Part shown: one piece after another, positions 49,154 through 59,460 of the stretch
Layout: every line of letters begins with the position of its first letter
How positions within the stretch are numbered: position 1 is the first letter of the stretch
Origin: Labilibaculum euxinicum
Lineage (GTDB): Bacteria > Bacteroidota > Bacteroidia > Bacteroidales > Marinifilaceae
DNA: 64,000 bases
NCBI RefSeq assembly: GCF_009795715.1
Contig: NZ_WTCR01000007.1
Coordinates: 124,001-188,000 of the forward strand
Direction: 5' to 3'
The notes under the pieces: model-generated
Seen by the model: only the letters and a program-made list of their open reading frames with translations
What the model was told of the DNA's origin: nothing
Databases searched by the model: none
Made by a program: the position numbers and the translations under genes

Positions 49154-51196
49154 TTATTTACTAGAACTAAATTTATATAGTAATACGCCATGTGCAGGGA
49201 CTTTTATGGCCAGCTTTTCGGTGTTAGCGTCTAAGCCTGTAACTTCTTTCTGACGCCAAAGGTCACGCACATTAACTTTTCCTGTGATACCTAATTGTTC
49301 AAAATCGCTGTACTGAGTATCAATAATCTCAGTTCCGAAGTTGCAGAAACCAACTGCACGGCTGCCATCTTCGAGTTCTTTTACATAAATTCTTAAATCG
49401 CCGATGGTTTGTACACAAGTAGCTTGCTTGCCAAGTGGGTCCTGGTTTACATCAATTACCTCATCATTGGTCAACAGGTTAAGGGTAAAATCATCCAGTT
49501 TCTCCATGTCGCATCCAATTAAAAGAGGTGCAGCAAAAAGACTCCACAAACTAATATGCAAATATTGTTCGTCGGGTTTAAGCTTGCTAGGGTGTGTATT
49601 GCCCCACCCTACCTGTCCAACAACCAGCATATCGGGGTCGTTCCAATTGCCAGGTTTAGCATAAGGAGCCGACTTTTCGTGGTCGAGAGCAATACTTTTC
49701 ACACTCACCCAGGTATCGGTAATATCGTTGGTGGTACGCCAGCAATTGCCGCCAACCGAACCGCCCCACTTCCAAACGTCGGACATACCATATTGGCATA
49801 CACTATAAACAATATCACGTGGTTGCTTACGAAGGTACTCGCCCATCAATTTAAAAGGCTTCATGGCTGTTTCCAACTCACTACCACCATTGTACGAAAG
49901 CGATGACACTTTATAAGGGTCATTATCGGGCAGGCCATCAATAACGTTTCCATAGCTGCACCAATCGTATTTTAAGTAGTCAAATCCCCACTCTGCATAA
50001 GTTTCGGCATCCAACTCCTCGTAGCCAAAACTACCGGCACAGCCACCACACGACCATGGACCGGGGCTGGAATACAACCCAATTTTCAAACCAAGGCCAT
50101 GTACATAATCAGCAAGGCCTTTCATATCTTCAAATCGTTTATTGGTTACAATATTTCCAGCTTCGTCACGCATTTCTCCTTGCAGTGCAGGATCTTTAGA
50201 GTCACGGTTGTTTTCCCAGAAATCGTCGATATTGATATAAGTCCATCCATGATTAATCAGCCCACTTTTTACCATCGCATCGGCGGCACGTTTCACTTTA
50301 TCGGACGACACCTCTTGAGCAAAACAGTTCCAGCTGTTCCATCCCATTGGAGGTGTTAGGGCCATTTGGTCGCCACAAACAATACGTAGCTTTCGCTCTG
50401 CTTTACCTTTAATATTTTTTGCCGACAATGTAACCTCATAAGTTCCTTCTTTAGATAGCTTTCCTGTAATAATACCTGTTTGAGGATTCAGTTTCAAACC
50501 TTTTGGTAATTTTTGAGCTGAAAATGTCATTGGCCTATCACCAGTTGCAGTTACTAAAAATTGAAATGGCGAACCAGAGCGTACGCCATAAACCTTTGCA
50601 CCTGTGATTTTTGGTGATGCTAATGGTTTTGGTGTTAAAATATAAGGTTCGCTTGCTATTGGATTATAGGTTTTAAATGTATGAACTCCGGTGGTTTCGA
50701 ATTTAGCATCGGCCCAATTAGCATGGTCGTAGTAATTGCCATTACCGCCATCGGCCACTACCAGTTCAACTTTCTTTACGCCGGTTAATGCAACTGAACA
50801 CACTTTAGCAGAATCACCTATATGCATCACACCACTTGCCCAAAGTTTATTTCCATCGCCATAAACTTCAAATTCAACAGCAGGTTCATGACCTTTCATC
50901 TCATCATCAAGCCCTACTTTTGCGGTAAACTCACTTGCATTTCCTTCCGTTAAAACAAATAAAGAACTAACGGCATGGGTAGCAAATCCCCGTTTAAAGG
51001 TTTGCCCTGCAATACTCATCGTATTGCCATCTAAAGATTTATTTTTCATCGGTACGCCATATCCTTGGGTTGCCGTACTCAGGTCTAGTTCATCAAGCCA
51101 TACTGTTTGGGCTGATAGATTTTGCATTCCACACAGACCGGCTAATAATACCAATCCAATAATACCTGCCAATGTGATATTCTTAATCGCATTCAT
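49154..51196 (-). CDS. GH27 alpha-galactosidase with NPCBM and Ig-like modules
   Basis: 680 residues. Signal peptide (ends NLSAQ, ~30). An NPCBM domain (~30-175) with TQGYGVPMKNKSLDG and RGFATHAVSS, then a putative-Ig (He_PIG) domain (~195-280, ATGDRPMTFSAQKLPKGLKLNPQTG). The GH27 barrel (~285-600) has TPPMGWNSWNCF, nucleophile Asp in YLKYDWCSYG, acid/base Asp in NWNDPDMLVVG, and a C-terminal beta-domain. It removes alpha-D-galactose or beta-L-arabinopyranose. Base composition is richer in G+C (about 50% in sampled pieces) than the sus genes. It is 24 bp after GH31. Confidence 0.92.
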   Translation of the reverse strand: MNAIKNITLAGIIGLVLLAGLCGMQNLSAQTVWLDELDLSTATQGYGVPMKNKSLDGNTMSIAGQTFKRGFATHAVSSLFVLTEGNASEFTAKVGLDDEMKGHEPAVEFEVYGDGNKLWASGVMHIGDSAKVCSVALTGVKKVELVVADGGNGNYYDHANWADAKFETTGVHTFKTYNPIASEPYILTPKPLASPKITGAKVYGVRSGSPFQFLVTATGDRPMTFSAQKLPKGLKLNPQTGIITGKLSKEGTYEVTLSAKNIKGKAERKLRIVCGDQMALTPPMGWNSWNCFAQEVSSDKVKRAADAMVKSGLINHGWTYINIDDFWENNRDSKDPALQGEMRDEAGNIVTNKRFEDMKGLADYVHGLGLKIGLYSSPGPWSCGGCAGSFGYEELDAETYAEWGFDYLKYDWCSYGNVIDGLPDNDPYKVSSLSYNGGSELETAMKPFKLMGEYLRKQPRDIVYSVCQYGMSDVWKWGGSVGGNCWRTTNDITDTWVSVKSIALDHEKSAPYAKPGNWNDPDMLVVGQVGWGNTHPSKLKPDEQYLHISLWSLFAAPLLIGCDMEKLDDFTLNLLTNDEVIDVNQDPLGKQATCVQTIGDLRIYVKELEDGSRAVGFCNFGTEIIDTQYSDFEQLGITGKVNVRDLWRQKEVTGLDANTEKLAIKVPAHGVLLYKFSSSK

Positions 51197-51220
51197 AAGT
51201 CACTATATTTTATATACCTA

Positions 51221-53701
51221 TTAAAATTTAACCAACACTTTCTTTCCGTTGTACTTCACCACTTTATCAAACAACATAACAACCTCATCGCCTGCCGCTT
51301 TGCCTTTGTCCACTTTAACAATGCCGAAAGTACGCTCTTTAAGCATTCCCGGGAAATTTCCTTCGCGGTCATTGATAGTCAAAACTTTTTCAGCATCATT
51401 CCAATTAAAAGTGATGGTTGAATACATGCCTTTCTCATAGTTGTAATTGTCGTTTTCATCTTCGTACAGGGTGAATTCGCCATTGGCACCTTCATAAATA
51501 CGAATTTCAAGCTTATCCCATTTCTTTTCTGCTGCATACTGCACTTTTGGCCCGAATGGAAGAATGCTGCCAGCTTTTATATATAATGGAATTTTATCAA
51601 TGGTAGTTGTAGCGGTAATATTCTGTCCTCCTAAGTATTTTTCGTTTGTCCAGAAGTCGTACCACTCTTCCCCAGCGGGCAAATAAACATTTTTAAATTT
51701 AGGTTTACAGAAATTAGTTTCTGTATTGCTTTTAGTATCTTCCTTCTCTGCTTTATCCCAACCAGTATCCGCATCAATTTTCAATACTTTTTCCGAGGTA
51801 TATTGCGCACTATCAATAGGAGCCACTAATATCGACTTGCCAAACATATACTCATTTCTCAAATCTTTTACATTCTCATCATTAAAATCCATTACTAAAG
51901 CCCGCATAAAACTTGACTGGTTTTTAGTAACGTCCCATGCAGTACCATAAATGTATGGAAGGAGAGAGTAACGCAATTTAATAGCTTTTTCAATGGCATC
52001 GTAAATTGGTTCTCCCTCTTTACCAAACTGATAGATTTCTCTGGGAACATCTGTTCCATGAGAACGCATCATAGGTGTAAATGCTCCAAACTGCAACCAA
52101 CGAACATATAGTTCCTGATATAAAGGATTTTTTGAACCGGAGCCATCATTCCAATTTTTATTATAGGCTCCTGCAAAGAAACCCCCAATATCGCTGTTCC
52201 AGTATGGAATACCACAAAGAGAAAAGTTCAAACCTGCCGGAATTTGATTTCTCAAAGATTCCCAAGACGAACTAACATCACCCGACCATGTATTAGCTCC
52301 ATAGCGCTGTTGTCCGGCAAAAGCCGAACGGGTTAAAATAAACACGCGCTTATCAGAAGAAACTTCACGCTGATGTTCATAAACCCCGCCAACAGTCATT
52401 AACGGATATGCATTACGAACTTTTCTAAATGAGCCCAAATAAGTTTTATTATCCATATCCTGTGCTCTGAAATCAAGATGATCAGGTTCTGTGGAGTCCA
52501 TCCACCAACCGTCCATCCCCAACTTAAAGATACCTTGGTTTAAATATTTCCAGTATATATCGCGGGCTTCAGGATTATATGGATCATAAGGTTTAACTCC
52601 GGATGGATAATCTTTGTTGGGAGGCCAGCTGGTCAGCCCGGATTGAGGCCAGGTTCCAATATTGAGCAACATTCCCTTTGGATTCATTTCACGATAAGGT
52701 TTAGTCATAGGGCCAAAGGAAGACCAAATGGAAATAATTATGTGTGCATTCAAGTCATGAATATCATTCACCATTTTTTGCGGCTTTGCAAAATCAGGAT
52801 TAAGGAACTCCATGGCATTCCACAGGTAATTATTTCCCCAATATTGCCAATCCTGTATAATACCATCGAGTGGCACGCCCAATTCCCTGTATTTTTTAAC
52901 GACTCCAACTATCTCGTTCTGACTCTTATAACGTTCTTTGCTCTGCCAATAACCAAAAGTCCATAAAGGAAACATTGGCACTTGCCCGGTTAGGTTACGC
53001 ATACAAGCAATTACACCATCGGAATTGCCACCATACATAAAGTAGTATTCGATACCATCGCCAACTTCTGAACTAAAACTGGTTGACTCACTATTATCCT
53101 TAAAGGTGGTAGGAGAGTAATTATCCCAATATACCCCATATCCTTTCTCAGACAAGAAGAAAGGCACGTAATCTTCGGTGTTGTTTTGCACCATTCTTAC
53201 TTCTTGATTACGTTGCGACATTTTTCCCCGCTGAAGAATTCCCAAGCCATAAATTGCCTCGTTTTCATCCAGAACATATGACTGTGAGACACTATAAGTT
53301 GTATCTCCGGCATCAATAAAATCAGTAAATTTACCTCCAAATGCTTTTTCGTTCAACAAAGGTTCTCCTGATATTGTTTTAAATGCCACTTGCCCATTCT
53401 TTAAATTTAATACAACACTAATTTTCTTACTCTTCAAGGTAATTTCCTTGCCCATTTCTTGGATATCAAAAATCTCTTCCCGAGGCTGCATAATCACAGA
53501 GAGGCTCTTTTTTTCAAACTCGTCACCCTCCGGAAATTTTAATATCCGAACTGTTGATGGTCCATAAAATTGAATTTCTATTTCAGTAGAATTTATTACT
53601 GTTTTAATACCCAGATCTGTATGTTTATATGATTGACCTTTACTGGTATTGTATAACGAAAAGACCAGTAAGAGCAATATATACATATGCTTTAATTTCA
53701 T
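51221..53701 (-). CDS. GH31 alpha-xylosidase-type glycosidase
   Basis: 826 residues from the ATG at 53701, which begins the signal peptide (MYILLLLVFSLYNTSKGQ); the frame from 53737 is longer by 12 residues. An N-terminal beta-sandwich (~30-240) is followed by the (beta/alpha)8 barrel with nucleophile Asp in DGWWMDSTEPDHLDF and the acid/base Asp in TWSGDVSSSWESL. C-terminal beta-domains (YEDENDNYNYEKGMYSTI, then a DUF5110-like part) follow. The WWMDSTEP nucleophile motif is that of alpha-xylosidases rather than plain alpha-glucosidases. It would cut alpha-xylose side chains. It lies 60 bp after GH5. Confidence 0.9.
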   Translation of the reverse strand: MKLKHMYILLLLVFSLYNTSKGQSYKHTDLGIKTVINSTEIEIQFYGPSTVRILKFPEGDEFEKKSLSVIMQPREEIFDIQEMGKEITLKSKKISVVLNLKNGQVAFKTISGEPLLNEKAFGGKFTDFIDAGDTTYSVSQSYVLDENEAIYGLGILQRGKMSQRNQEVRMVQNNTEDYVPFFLSEKGYGVYWDNYSPTTFKDNSESTSFSSEVGDGIEYYFMYGGNSDGVIACMRNLTGQVPMFPLWTFGYWQSKERYKSQNEIVGVVKKYRELGVPLDGIIQDWQYWGNNYLWNAMEFLNPDFAKPQKMVNDIHDLNAHIIISIWSSFGPMTKPYREMNPKGMLLNIGTWPQSGLTSWPPNKDYPSGVKPYDPYNPEARDIYWKYLNQGIFKLGMDGWWMDSTEPDHLDFRAQDMDNKTYLGSFRKVRNAYPLMTVGGVYEHQREVSSDKRVFILTRSAFAGQQRYGANTWSGDVSSSWESLRNQIPAGLNFSLCGIPYWNSDIGGFFAGAYNKNWNDGSGSKNPLYQELYVRWLQFGAFTPMMRSHGTDVPREIYQFGKEGEPIYDAIEKAIKLRYSLLPYIYGTAWDVTKNQSSFMRALVMDFNDENVKDLRNEYMFGKSILVAPIDSAQYTSEKVLKIDADTGWDKAEKEDTKSNTETNFCKPKFKNVYLPAGEEWYDFWTNEKYLGGQNITATTTIDKIPLYIKAGSILPFGPKVQYAAEKKWDKLEIRIYEGANGEFTLYEDENDNYNYEKGMYSTITFNWNDAEKVLTINDREGNFPGMLKERTFGIVKVDKGKAAGDEVVMLFDKVVKYNGKKVLVKF

Positions 53702-53761
53702 AATAAAAATATTTTTAATAATCATGCAATTCTTCAAGTTTACCTTTATTTAAAGGTATTT

Positions 53762-56161
53762 TCAATATTCCATTTTTAAAACTTTAGTTGCAACCACAGT
53801 TCCATCTGAATAAAATTCTTTAACTATAAAAATTCCTCTCCGATTATCTAAATCAGTTATTTTTTGTCCTAATAAAGTAAAATATGCAGTTGACGTAACC
53901 ACAGCGCCAGAACTTGGAATATTATAAATCCCATTCGTTTTTTCTACTTGTCCGAGTAGAGCAATAGTTTTACCAAATGCTCCAGCCGAAGAAAGCTCAA
54001 TATCCCCACTATACATATTGTCTGTTAAACCGGAAACTAACCTTACATATATAGTAACCAATGAGACTTCACCCTTATTCGGACTAATCGATATCATTTG
54101 AGAATATCCTTGTGTCTCTTCTAGTGATATTTCATAATTGGCAGAAGATGTAATGACAATATCATTCGTCAATTTATTACCGGAAACTATAAATTGCTGC
54201 ACAGTAGATGGTCCTGTATCAATTCCATAATAAAAGTCATTAAGCTCTGTAATATTATTTGAGTTAATATCCTGAATATTAATAGATGGTGGATCATATT
54301 CGCTGGAATTAGATAGGAATACAGTATCAATTACAAAAGGATTACTGCCATTAGACCAAAAGCCTGCAATATAAATATGTTCCGAATTAAGAGGTGTACC
54401 ATCATTCTTCTTTGCATGTTCCAGCATTACAACCACTTCATTTTCATTACCGAACTGATACGAAGCAGGTGATCCCCAATAACTACTACCATCATAAATA
54501 TTGAATGATATATCGGCAGTATTATTTCCACCTAATCGAGCGATGATATATTTATAACCAGTTAAATCAATTCCTTCATATTGCCAACCTCCAAAACCAT
54601 ATAATCCGGTTTTCAGCGTATTGGTAACTCCATCAAAAGAGCCATTTTCCCAGATATCAGGATTAAATAAATTATTTGTTAACGGAAAAGTGGTTGAAGT
54701 AATATTTAATGTCACTTGTTTTTGTGCACCTAAAGGTCCTGTGTAAGCTATATTAATAGTTGCTTCTCCATCCTTAAGTGAGTAAATTCTTCCATTAGAA
54801 ATTTCAACGACCGAGGGATTGTCAATAGTGTACTCAGCAAGAGATCCTACATTTTCGATGTGCCCATCAGCAAAAACAGCCTTTATTTTTAAACCTACAG
54901 AGCTACCTGTTAAAAGTGTTAATTTCTCCCCACTTTCAACAACCAGATCCGATAACGTTAAATAGTCATCTGCAGCACCTTCAAAACTATATTCCTTTGC
55001 ATATTCTTGATACCAATGATAAACCGGCCATGGACAAGCCTCCGGATCATTTAGAAAGACATAATTCTCACCTTCAGCAGGAGCAATTCCTGTAAAATCA
55101 TCCAACAGGTCAGGACTTGTAAAAAGGAGCCAACTTACATTGCCGCAACTGTCAACAATCTTCTTCAAATTTGCACCGAAACCATCTCCACCAGCAATAC
55201 CGGTAATATCTTTACCCCAGGATGCATTGTATTTTTCCGGCGCCCAATCCATCTCTGTTACCATAATAGGTGCCATATCAGCTATTGGCTGAACCTGATT
55301 ATTCCATCCATTTTGGAAAGGTTCATAGCCTTGACCACTGTTAAACCACCCTGGATAAACATGTACTGCATAACCAATATTATCACCTTCAATGGGATTA
55401 GCTGCATACCCGGCATACAATGACTGATATCCTAATCCCGGTATCCAAAGTATGTTATTTGCACTCTCCCTTACAGCATCAACAATTGCCTGAAAATAGA
55501 TTTTAAGCTTATCGAAATGACCTTGCGTACCTGCGCCATATGTTCCATCGGATCCAAGTATATCAACTGGTTCATTAGCTAATTCAAACATAATATTAGG
55601 ATTGTTTTTTAATTTGGGATGTTGAGCAACATATCCCCAAACCTGAATAAGATATTGCTGATATGCATCGCCGATAGCTATCTCTTCGGGACAAACTCCC
55701 GGAGGACGCATTACAACGTACAATCCCTTTGAGATTGCATATTCGGCCATGGGGATAAAAACCTGATCGAGATATGTTTTAAACCTATTAAAGTCAAAGG
55801 CAGATATATCGTTTTCACCATTAACCTGCACACCCGGAGTATTGGACCAATAGGGATCCATATGCAATCGGATAAAATTCATTTTCCAACCAGCCTGCAA
55901 TATACCGTCAATTAAGCCTTGATTATAAGTCAAACATGCAGCTACATCAAAGTTGGTCCATTTTGAATTCTGTTCGTTAAACCAAGGAGAGTATGTTTGA
56001 GCAAAACCGTGCAAATTTACAATATGACCAGAAACATCTTTTAAATATCTCCCCTCCACATGCAACTGAGGCATTGGCATTTCTTCCCATGCAAATGTGA
56101 TATTTACATGGAAAATAACTGCTAATACCAAACACAATTTTAAAATTACTGTCTTCATCAT
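53762..56161 (-). CDS. GH5 family glycoside hydrolase with Ig-like modules and type IX secretion tail
   Basis: 799 residues. Signal peptide to ~24. GH5 barrel (~35-385) with acid/base Glu in MFELANEPVD and nucleophile Glu in MVTEMDWAPE. Then a Big-type Ig domain (~410-490, SLKDGEATINIAY), a second beta-rich domain (~500-630), a T9SS-associated Ig module (~650-745, TIYVRLVSGLTDNMYSGDIEL) and a C-terminal tail (~750-799, YFTLLGQKI, RGIFIVKEF, KVLKM) that matches type A sorting signals. It is the only protein in the window with such a tail. It is an endo-acting candidate for the backbone, but subfamily is unknown. The next hairpin upstream is at 56294. Confidence 0.88.
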   Translation of the reverse strand: MMKTVILKLCLVLAVIFHVNITFAWEEMPMPQLHVEGRYLKDVSGHIVNLHGFAQTYSPWFNEQNSKWTNFDVAACLTYNQGLIDGILQAGWKMNFIRLHMDPYWSNTPGVQVNGENDISAFDFNRFKTYLDQVFIPMAEYAISKGLYVVMRPPGVCPEEIAIGDAYQQYLIQVWGYVAQHPKLKNNPNIMFELANEPVDILGSDGTYGAGTQGHFDKLKIYFQAIVDAVRESANNILWIPGLGYQSLYAGYAANPIEGDNIGYAVHVYPGWFNSGQGYEPFQNGWNNQVQPIADMAPIMVTEMDWAPEKYNASWGKDITGIAGGDGFGANLKKIVDSCGNVSWLLFTSPDLLDDFTGIAPAEGENYVFLNDPEACPWPVYHWYQEYAKEYSFEGAADDYLTLSDLVVESGEKLTLLTGSSVGLKIKAVFADGHIENVGSLAEYTIDNPSVVEISNGRIYSLKDGEATINIAYTGPLGAQKQVTLNITSTTFPLTNNLFNPDIWENGSFDGVTNTLKTGLYGFGGWQYEGIDLTGYKYIIARLGGNNTADISFNIYDGSSYWGSPASYQFGNENEVVVMLEHAKKNDGTPLNSEHIYIAGFWSNGSNPFVIDTVFLSNSSEYDPPSINIQDINSNNITELNDFYYGIDTGPSTVQQFIVSGNKLTNDIVITSSANYEISLEETQGYSQMISISPNKGEVSLVTIYVRLVSGLTDNMYSGDIELSSAGAFGKTIALLGQVEKTNGIYNIPSSGAVVTSTAYFTLLGQKITDLDNRRGIFIVKEFYSDGTVVATKVLKMEY

Positions 56162-56625
56162 GACTATTTTTTTTGTGTGACTTTTAATAATATTGCTTAT
56201 TAATTACAATTGTACAAACGTTATCAGGCAATCTATCTTCCACCTTTTCCCTTTGGATTTGCGATCTTATTTTCAGTCCACAAAAAGAGAATAGTGTTGC
56301 GAACCAAATTTTTGATCGCAACACAGCCTCATTTAGTTAAAAAAATTTATTGCAGGCAACAAACCTTTTTTCCTGTTAAATATTTAATTGTTAAAACTTC
56401 ATTATACCGATCAGTGTTACTCATACAAATTGTAGAAAAATGTCTATTAACAGATAAACTACAGAACTAATCGACCAAACCTTATGAGTAGATTCTACAA
56501 ATTTCCGATCTCAACCTACTCATCATTGAAATAATATTTTATTTAAATTATTCCCTGCGTCAAAAAAAATAACCTTGGTAAATAAAAATTTTAAACACTT
56601 AAAAAATCCAATAATACTATTATCC
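56162..56625. other. intergenic region between the carboxylesterase and GH5
   Basis: About 460 bases containing the GH5 promoter region and one inverted repeat (GTGTTGCGA at 56294-56302 and TCGCAACAC at 56316-56324), 9 perfect pairs around a 13-base loop. On the minus strand the repeat is followed a few bases on by TTTTT, so it may terminate the esterase transcript. No gene is supported. Confidence 0.5.
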
Positions 56626-58185
56626 TTATTTTGCCCAATCCTTCCCATTAGGTGTCCTGCGCCACTCAAAATATGCATCAAGTACTTTCAATGCTGTTTC
56701 ACTTGGCACAGCACCTACATGAGGTTTCTGTTGTAAATACATTACCTCTGGAGTTTCATCGCTAAATGCATTCCATTCAGGAACTCCTTCGCCATTAGGA
56801 TTACCATATTTTGCAAAGTTTGTCCAATAAATACCCATTGCTTCTGATATTTCCAGATCTGATTTTGAAGCATTTTGGGGATCTAAATGCTGAAATACAT
56901 ATGCTACATCTTGCCCATGAGGAGAACCATGTCCATACATAGGTGAATCTTCAGGATAATCTGGATGCTGATCAAAATAGTAATAATAAACTTTTGATTG
57001 ACCTGTTCGAGATTGAAGCCTTGCCCAACTCCAGGTTTGCCAACCAAAAGCAGCATCACGCATAAGATCCCTAGCAGTTTTTGGCACCGTGTTTTCACCA
57101 ACTGGATAAGCATTAATTAAAGCATCTGCAAATTCGCCATAGCGTCCTTTTACTCCACTAATATATTGCTCAGGTGTTTTTTCCCAGGAAAAACTAGCTC
57201 CTTCATCGGAGTTATAACCGATTAATACAGGTACATCATTGTATTTCCCTTCCTCATAAAGTTTATGTTGGTCGTCAGGAATCACAAATCCATCAACAAT
57301 TGGCCAGCCACCGGGCATAGTCCACCCCTGTGGGATAAACTTTTCAGCAGGCTTTTCACGTAACTCAGCAATAGATGAAGCTCCATGATTTTTTACATAT
57401 TCAATACCATCAGCTTCAGCCTGTTTAAGAGTTTTCATATTTTCACCAGGATAAGTAGTTGGGCGTGTTGGCCCAAATGATCCACCACTCTGCGAGATAG
57501 CCCCAGAAAAAAGTCCTTTTGCCAATGGTGAAGCACACAGCATACTAACCGAGATGGCTCCTGCCGACTCGCCAAAAATGGTCACCTTATCAGGATCTCC
57601 TCCAAATTTGGCAATGTTTTTTTGTATCCATTGTAATCCTGCTATCTGATCTAACAACCCATAATTACCTGACACTTTGTCCGGACTTTCGGCACTAAGT
57701 TCAGGGTGAGCTAAAAACCCTAGTTGCCCAACACGGTAAGCCACACTAACCAAAACAACCCCCTTTTTGGCTAACATTTCGCCATCGGAAACAGGATCTG
57801 ACGTAGATCCAAAACTAAAGCCTCCACCATAGATCCAAACCAGTACCGGAACTTTTTCATCCGGTGTTTTTGCCGGAGTCCAAACATTAAGGTATAAGCA
57901 ATCTTCACTTTTTCCAGCAACCGGGTTTCCTCCTTGCATAGGGGCAGGTGCAAATTCGATGGTTTGCTTAATACCATCCCACTTTTCTACTTGTTGAGGA
58001 GCCTTCCAACGCAATTCTCCAACCGGAGGTTTTGCAAAAGGAATTCCTTTAAAAATGGTTAAACCATTAGCAATAGTTCCCTGTAAAATTCCCTCGTCAA
58101 CCTTAACCTGCCCGGGTTCTAAGGATGTACAAGAAGCAGCTACTGCTAGAATAAATAAACTAGCTAATATTCTAATATTTCTCAT
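56626..58185 (-). CDS. type B carboxylesterase (para-nitrobenzyl esterase family), lipoprotein
   Basis: 519 residues. Lipobox VAASCTSLEP (Cys ~19). Alpha/beta-hydrolase with oxyanion hole IYGGGFSFG, nucleophile Ser in GESAGAIS, Glu in YNSDEGASFSW and His in YGHGSPHGQDVAYVF. The EDCLYLNVW motif is classic for the family. Within a PUL it most likely removes acetyl, methyl or hydroxycinnamoyl esters from sugar chains. Its substrate is not known. It starts 15 bp after the CE1 gene, on the same transcript. Confidence 0.9.
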   Translation of the reverse strand: MRNIRILASLFILAVAASCTSLEPGQVKVDEGILQGTIANGLTIFKGIPFAKPPVGELRWKAPQQVEKWDGIKQTIEFAPAPMQGGNPVAGKSEDCLYLNVWTPAKTPDEKVPVLVWIYGGGFSFGSTSDPVSDGEMLAKKGVVLVSVAYRVGQLGFLAHPELSAESPDKVSGNYGLLDQIAGLQWIQKNIAKFGGDPDKVTIFGESAGAISVSMLCASPLAKGLFSGAISQSGGSFGPTRPTTYPGENMKTLKQAEADGIEYVKNHGASSIAELREKPAEKFIPQGWTMPGGWPIVDGFVIPDDQHKLYEEGKYNDVPVLIGYNSDEGASFSWEKTPEQYISGVKGRYGEFADALINAYPVGENTVPKTARDLMRDAAFGWQTWSWARLQSRTGQSKVYYYYFDQHPDYPEDSPMYGHGSPHGQDVAYVFQHLDPQNASKSDLEISEAMGIYWTNFAKYGNPNGEGVPEWNAFSDETPEVMYLQQKPHVGAVPSETALKVLDAYFEWRRTPNGKDWAK

Positions 58186-58200
58186 CTGGTTATATTTTTC

Positions 58201-59352
<1,152 letters not shown>

Positions 59353-59399
59353 TTAAAAAAACAGTCTCCTGCTGATATATTTCTGATTTTATAAACAAA

Positions 59400-59429
59400 C
59401 TCTACGAAGATTAAAGAATCCTCGTAGAG
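59400..59429 (-). terminator. hairpin after GH3, terminator-like
   Basis: CTCTACGA pairs with TCGTAGAG (8 bp), one mismatch, then GATT with AATC (4 bp), with an AAAG loop. On the minus strand TTTGTTTATAAAA follows. It may reduce transcription between GH3 and the esterase. Confidence 0.55.
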
Positions 59430-59460
59430 AAGATGCCACACATATCACACTAATAATAAA

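Noticed and set aside
56210-56470. Plus-strand frame of 86 codons between the esterase and GH5 genes
   Set aside because: Low-complexity translation, contains an inverted repeat, no start signal, no homologous feature.
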